This document shows positions 60,801 through 64,000 of a stretch of 64,000 nt of DNA, one piece after another (the first letter of the stretch is position 1; each line of letters starts with the position of its first letter). Below the pieces are notes generated by a model. The model was not told the origin of the DNA and made no database searches. It saw only the letters and a program-made list of their open reading frames with translations. The DNA lies in contig AP031353.1 of assembly GCA_037833965.1 (NCBI GenBank), positions 10,666,501 to 10,730,500 of the forward strand, given 5' to 3'. The position numbers and the translations under genes were made by a program. Source of the DNA: Marchantia polymorpha subsp. ruderalis. Lineage: Eukaryota > Streptophyta > Marchantiopsida > Marchantiales > Marchantiaceae.

Positions 60801-61560
60801 AAACTCTAGTCTTTAATTAGTCAATGATTTAAGTCTTCTTCCAAATTTTGATATGAAACTTGGGATATGGAGATATTACGACTTGATCTGATCTGGTCCA
60901 AGTTTTAAAATCCTATACATTTAAACATTATACATTGTAATTTTCCACTTCTTGTTTAAGTGGAAAAACTTTATTTATCATCTAGCATTAATTGATATAT
61001 ATTTCTAGAAATATACGTAAGGTACACATGATTGTGGAAGTTTATAGAAGAGCGGTCATCTTAATAGATCAATTCAAGGTGTCCTCAAGTAGTACTGAAA
61101 TAGTCATGATATGTGTGGTGAAAACAAGATATTTACTATTGTGTTGCGAGCCTAATCTAGAACATATTGTACAATCCATAAAGTACTTCCAAGGATTGTC
61201 CATCCTTTTTGCTTTACTCATGGGTAGTAGCTTTTCACTCGAGTATTCAGCGTTACGCGTTAGACAAGAATATATCACAAGAAAACGAGGTAGAGAAAAC
61301 ATGGATTTTGAAGATCGTGAGCACTAGGACACTTCTCAACCACCATCGTCCATGTAGGCTTGTTCGGTTAAGTATTGAAATGCTCAGATGTAGAGTAGCA
61401 CTAGCAATGATGGTCACGAAGCTCACCTTTATCTTCGATTTATTACACCGTGTGTACCTACTGCACACGACTGGATTTTTTTCAGAAGAGTGATCTAGAC
61501 TATGTAGGCTTAATGCTCTTGCTGATCGTCCATTCTGGGTTCTAGGCAGTACATTCAAAC
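57841..61560. other. AT-rich gene desert
   Basis: A long AT-rich block with a TA microsatellite at about 58173-58192, a 14-bp perfect inverted repeat at 58677-58690 against 58695-58708 (loop ATGA) and a 10-bp one at 60941-60950 against 60958-60967. A frame at 60992-61327 (plus) lacks any family resemblance. Confidence 0.5.
58677..58708. repeat. Perfect 14-bp inverted repeat with 4-nt loop
   Basis: Left arm CGAAAACACATCTT at 58677-58690 is the exact reverse complement of 58695-58708, with the loop ATGA. It lies in AT-rich DNA far from any gene found here. Confidence 0.8.
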
Positions 61561-63725
61561 ACTTTTGAGCGTCAACTTGCAAAATCTGGGACCTCGGTCA
61601 CAGGGCGTGCGGGTGACCACCACACAACGGGGGAGCTGATCATTGACGAAAGCTGTCAGTGTTCTGTCTGCCCCCCCACCCTGAAGGTTTTGCATCCACT
61701 GGTTTGATCTGATAAGTTTCAGGGTATGCACTCGTGCTCACTGTGGATCATTATGTCTGAACAATGTGCAACTCATGGTGCACATTCTGAACAGGAACCT
61801 AAGGAGCCATCATTGCTCCTGAGTCCCGTCCTGTGCAGCTCGTTCGATCTGAGGGATTCATGCATGAAATCTACTGAACATCAGAGCCTTCGATCCGCCA
61901 GAAAGATACCCTTAAAGTTCCCTAATGTCTCAGACGTAAGCTTTCTGCTCGTACGATACTCCGATACAGTTCAGCACTCGATAACCCGATGTCTTCGTTG
62001 GCCAGAGATCAGTCCCAATTTAGTCAGAATCAGCTTCTCTGACGATGCACTCCAATAACATGTCCATGCTTTACACTTCACGGTCCGATCTAGGAAACAA
62101 TAGACTCTGTATAAACGATGTAGATTGAGAATCCAGAGGATGGTCCGCATTGGCCTCCCCCTAGCCCACGGGTGTTCCAGAATCCAGACTGGAGACTGTT
62201 GGATAGCGAAGTCTCTATGGCAGTACGTTACCTTGCTCAAGACAGTATTAAAATCAGACGAGACTGTGCTGCTAATCATCGAGAAAGTTCCAGCTATTGC
62301 GGCCGTCTCGCAGATCAGAGCACTGAGGATAATGTTTAGTGCTATGAGAGAGTAGAGATTGTCATGCACTTAACTATCGAATTCTTACCATCATCGATTC
62401 TTTACCCGCTTATGAATGATAAGAAACCATGAAGGGGATCATGATTTTCAGTCTTTTTTTTTTCTTACATGAATCTTTACACACTGACGTTGACATCCTT
62501 TTAAACAAGACACCTATTATCTTGAAGGTGGTATTGGGATCTAGCGCTCAAAGTGACGCGTATGTTGATAGCTTGCGTTGCTCTAAATCCCATCTCGAAA
62601 GTTAATGCCATCTGGAAAACAAGAATTGACGTACAGAGACCTGCTCCAGATCCCGCGTGTGGGCATCAGTCATGATGCTCTGATTTCCTCGATCGTTCTT
62701 CCATCGAGAAAGCGTCACACCGTTCGAACGCCATAAGTCCTAGTAAATCACCCGGGGGAAACAGCCTAATGATAGTTACGAACTCACATTGATTCCTGAT
62801 ACCAACTTATGCAATGTTATCATTCTTCGCTAGGTAAACATTCCCCTGCAGTCAGTCCACGATCTATTTCCCTAGATCCCATCGTCCCCGGTTTTAAGTA
62901 AATTGCCTTCATTGTGCAGAATTCTCCCTCGCACCTACGCCATCGGTCCTCTTAAATGTGTTGCAATTCGAGCATTAATTGCCTTCAGTGGCGTCAAGAA
63001 GGTGCTGGCTCATTCATTCCTGGGGTGCTCATATCGTCTGGCGTTTCAATGAGAAAAACATCGGTGCAGTCACCGAGAGCCACGAAAAATGCAGGGGATT
63101 TGGTCGTCGCTACGACTCACAAACTGCGTGGGGGCGGGAAACGGTGAACACATACTTCCTCAGTCGAAACTAAATTCAAGAGGAGTTAGGTGATCGTCTC
63201 ACCTGCTCAAATGGGATCAGGGAACCAGGTCCAAATCGGAGAGAACGAGAAGCTTGCCAGCCGGATTTCAGAGGCTCACACTGCATGCGAGTTCGGCTGC
63301 GTGATTGTCAGTGGCAAAATTTGCTGAACTTCAATTGCGCTGACAAGAGAAGTCACACTTCATGGACTAAAGGATTAGCATTTTGTATCCATCTGAAGGA
63401 TGCGGTGAAGTTCCGATGAGAGAAGAACGGGGGACCATCTGAGCCCACCTATCCTAGAAGAACTGCCTCCGCTATGGCGATTCGGACAAACGGCTTTATA
63501 CTAGATGCTTCCACCTCCCTAAAAGTCAAGCCCTGACTTCTGGACCCTTCAGTGGCGATGGAAGCAGGGAAATAGCTAATTCCACAAATACTGCGCAGAT
63601 GTGCAGGCTTAAAAGTGACATGCACTCCAGATCAGCTACAACCTCTCGATCAGTCCTTTCATCGATCAGGAATTCATTCTCTAATCAAATATCGAGAAGA
63701 GGCATTAAGAATTTTCCTTCATGGC
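61561..63725. other. Intergenic, no gene recognised
   Basis: Moderate-GC DNA with frames of 60-130 codons on both strands (61726-62058 plus, 62369-61971 minus, 62956-63147 plus), none with a domain I can defend. Confidence 0.35.
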
Positions 63726-63927
63726 GTTGACTCGGAGACCTAACTTTTTTTGAACCGAGAGGACTTTGAACCCCGTCTAAATAAAAGACTGGCTCGCCGT
63801 TGGTTGAGGTCTCGAATGGCTACCCGTTGACTCCGAGACTTCAATTTTTACCGAACCGAGATGACTTTGAGCACTGTCTAAATTAAAGAGTGGCTCGGCG
63901 CTTGTTGAGGCGTCAGATGGCTACCCG
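63726..63927. repeat. Two-copy diverged tandem repeat of about 100 bp
   Basis: Unit 1 (63726-63825) and unit 2 (63826-63927) share the order GTTGACTC(G/C)GAGAC, GAACCGAGA(G/T)GACTTTGA, GTCTAAAT(A/T)AAAGA, TGGCTCG(C/G)CG, TTGAGG and ATGGCTACCCG. The divergence is perhaps 20-25 percent, so the duplication is old. The array may continue beyond the right edge or belong to a dispersed element. Confidence 0.8.
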
Positions 63928-64000
63928 GCACTACCCCTGATGCATAGAGATTCATCACATTGAAACCCTGGTTCAAAATTTCCATCATCAGTACTAGGAA

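Noticed and set aside
62240-62340. Minus-strand phrase ALICETAAIAG that recalls a membrane helix of V-ATPase subunit c''
   Set aside because: Only a few residues agree, the neighbouring exons expected for the gene are absent on both sides, and the rest of the frame does not match.

Overview
The window looks like nuclear DNA of a land plant, most likely a bryophyte (a liverwort such as Marchantia is my best guess, not proven). The reasons are plant-type gene families (DUF1399/GRDP proteins, an N-myristoylated MGGCVSTP protein of the DUF1336 type, F-box proteins with kelch-like tails, remnants of LRR receptor kinases), GT-AG introns mostly of 60-350 bp, and a fragment of plastid atpA inserted in the nuclear DNA. 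Gene islands of moderate GC alternate with long AT-rich blocks without usable reading frames. No bacterial-type feature (operon, CRISPR, IS element) is present.

Layout. Positions 1-379 (-) hold the 5' end of an N-myristoylated DUF1336-type gene that runs off the left edge. About 3.7-7.2 kb is an AT-rich gene desert; 8.7-9.8 kb carries receptor-kinase relics. At 11.8-16.1 kb two related F-box genes lie in tandem on the minus strand. At 20.1-25.0 kb a 12-exon plus-strand gene, reconstructed here exon by exon, encodes a 1077-residue protein with a GNAT acetyltransferase-like domain, AT-hooks and C-terminal tandem BRCT domains. At 26.3-40.7 kb a segment of about 7 kb is directly duplicated; each copy carries a ten-exon GRDP gene on the minus strand. 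The two copies have an identical core but very different Gly/Cys-rich tails, and the upstream part of copy 1 carries a 630-bp hAT-like MITE whose empty site survives in copy 2. From 40.7 to 51.9 kb the DNA is mostly gene-poor and includes the atpA fragment near 46.4 kb. At 52.1-54.3 kb lies a four-exon coiled-coil gene, at 56.7-57.0 kb a small acidic disordered protein gene, both with clear TATA boxes. From 57 kb to the right edge no gene was found; the last 250 bp contain two copies of a diverged 100-bp tandem repeat.

The genes do not form a pathway. The coherent stories are (i) a chromatin/DNA-damage type BRCT protein joined to an acetyltransferase-like module, and (ii) a recent local duplication of a GRDP gene followed by homogenisation of its core, decay of one repeat tail and transposon insertion. 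All exon structures are inferred from splice signals, phase agreement and family motifs; there is no transcript evidence here.
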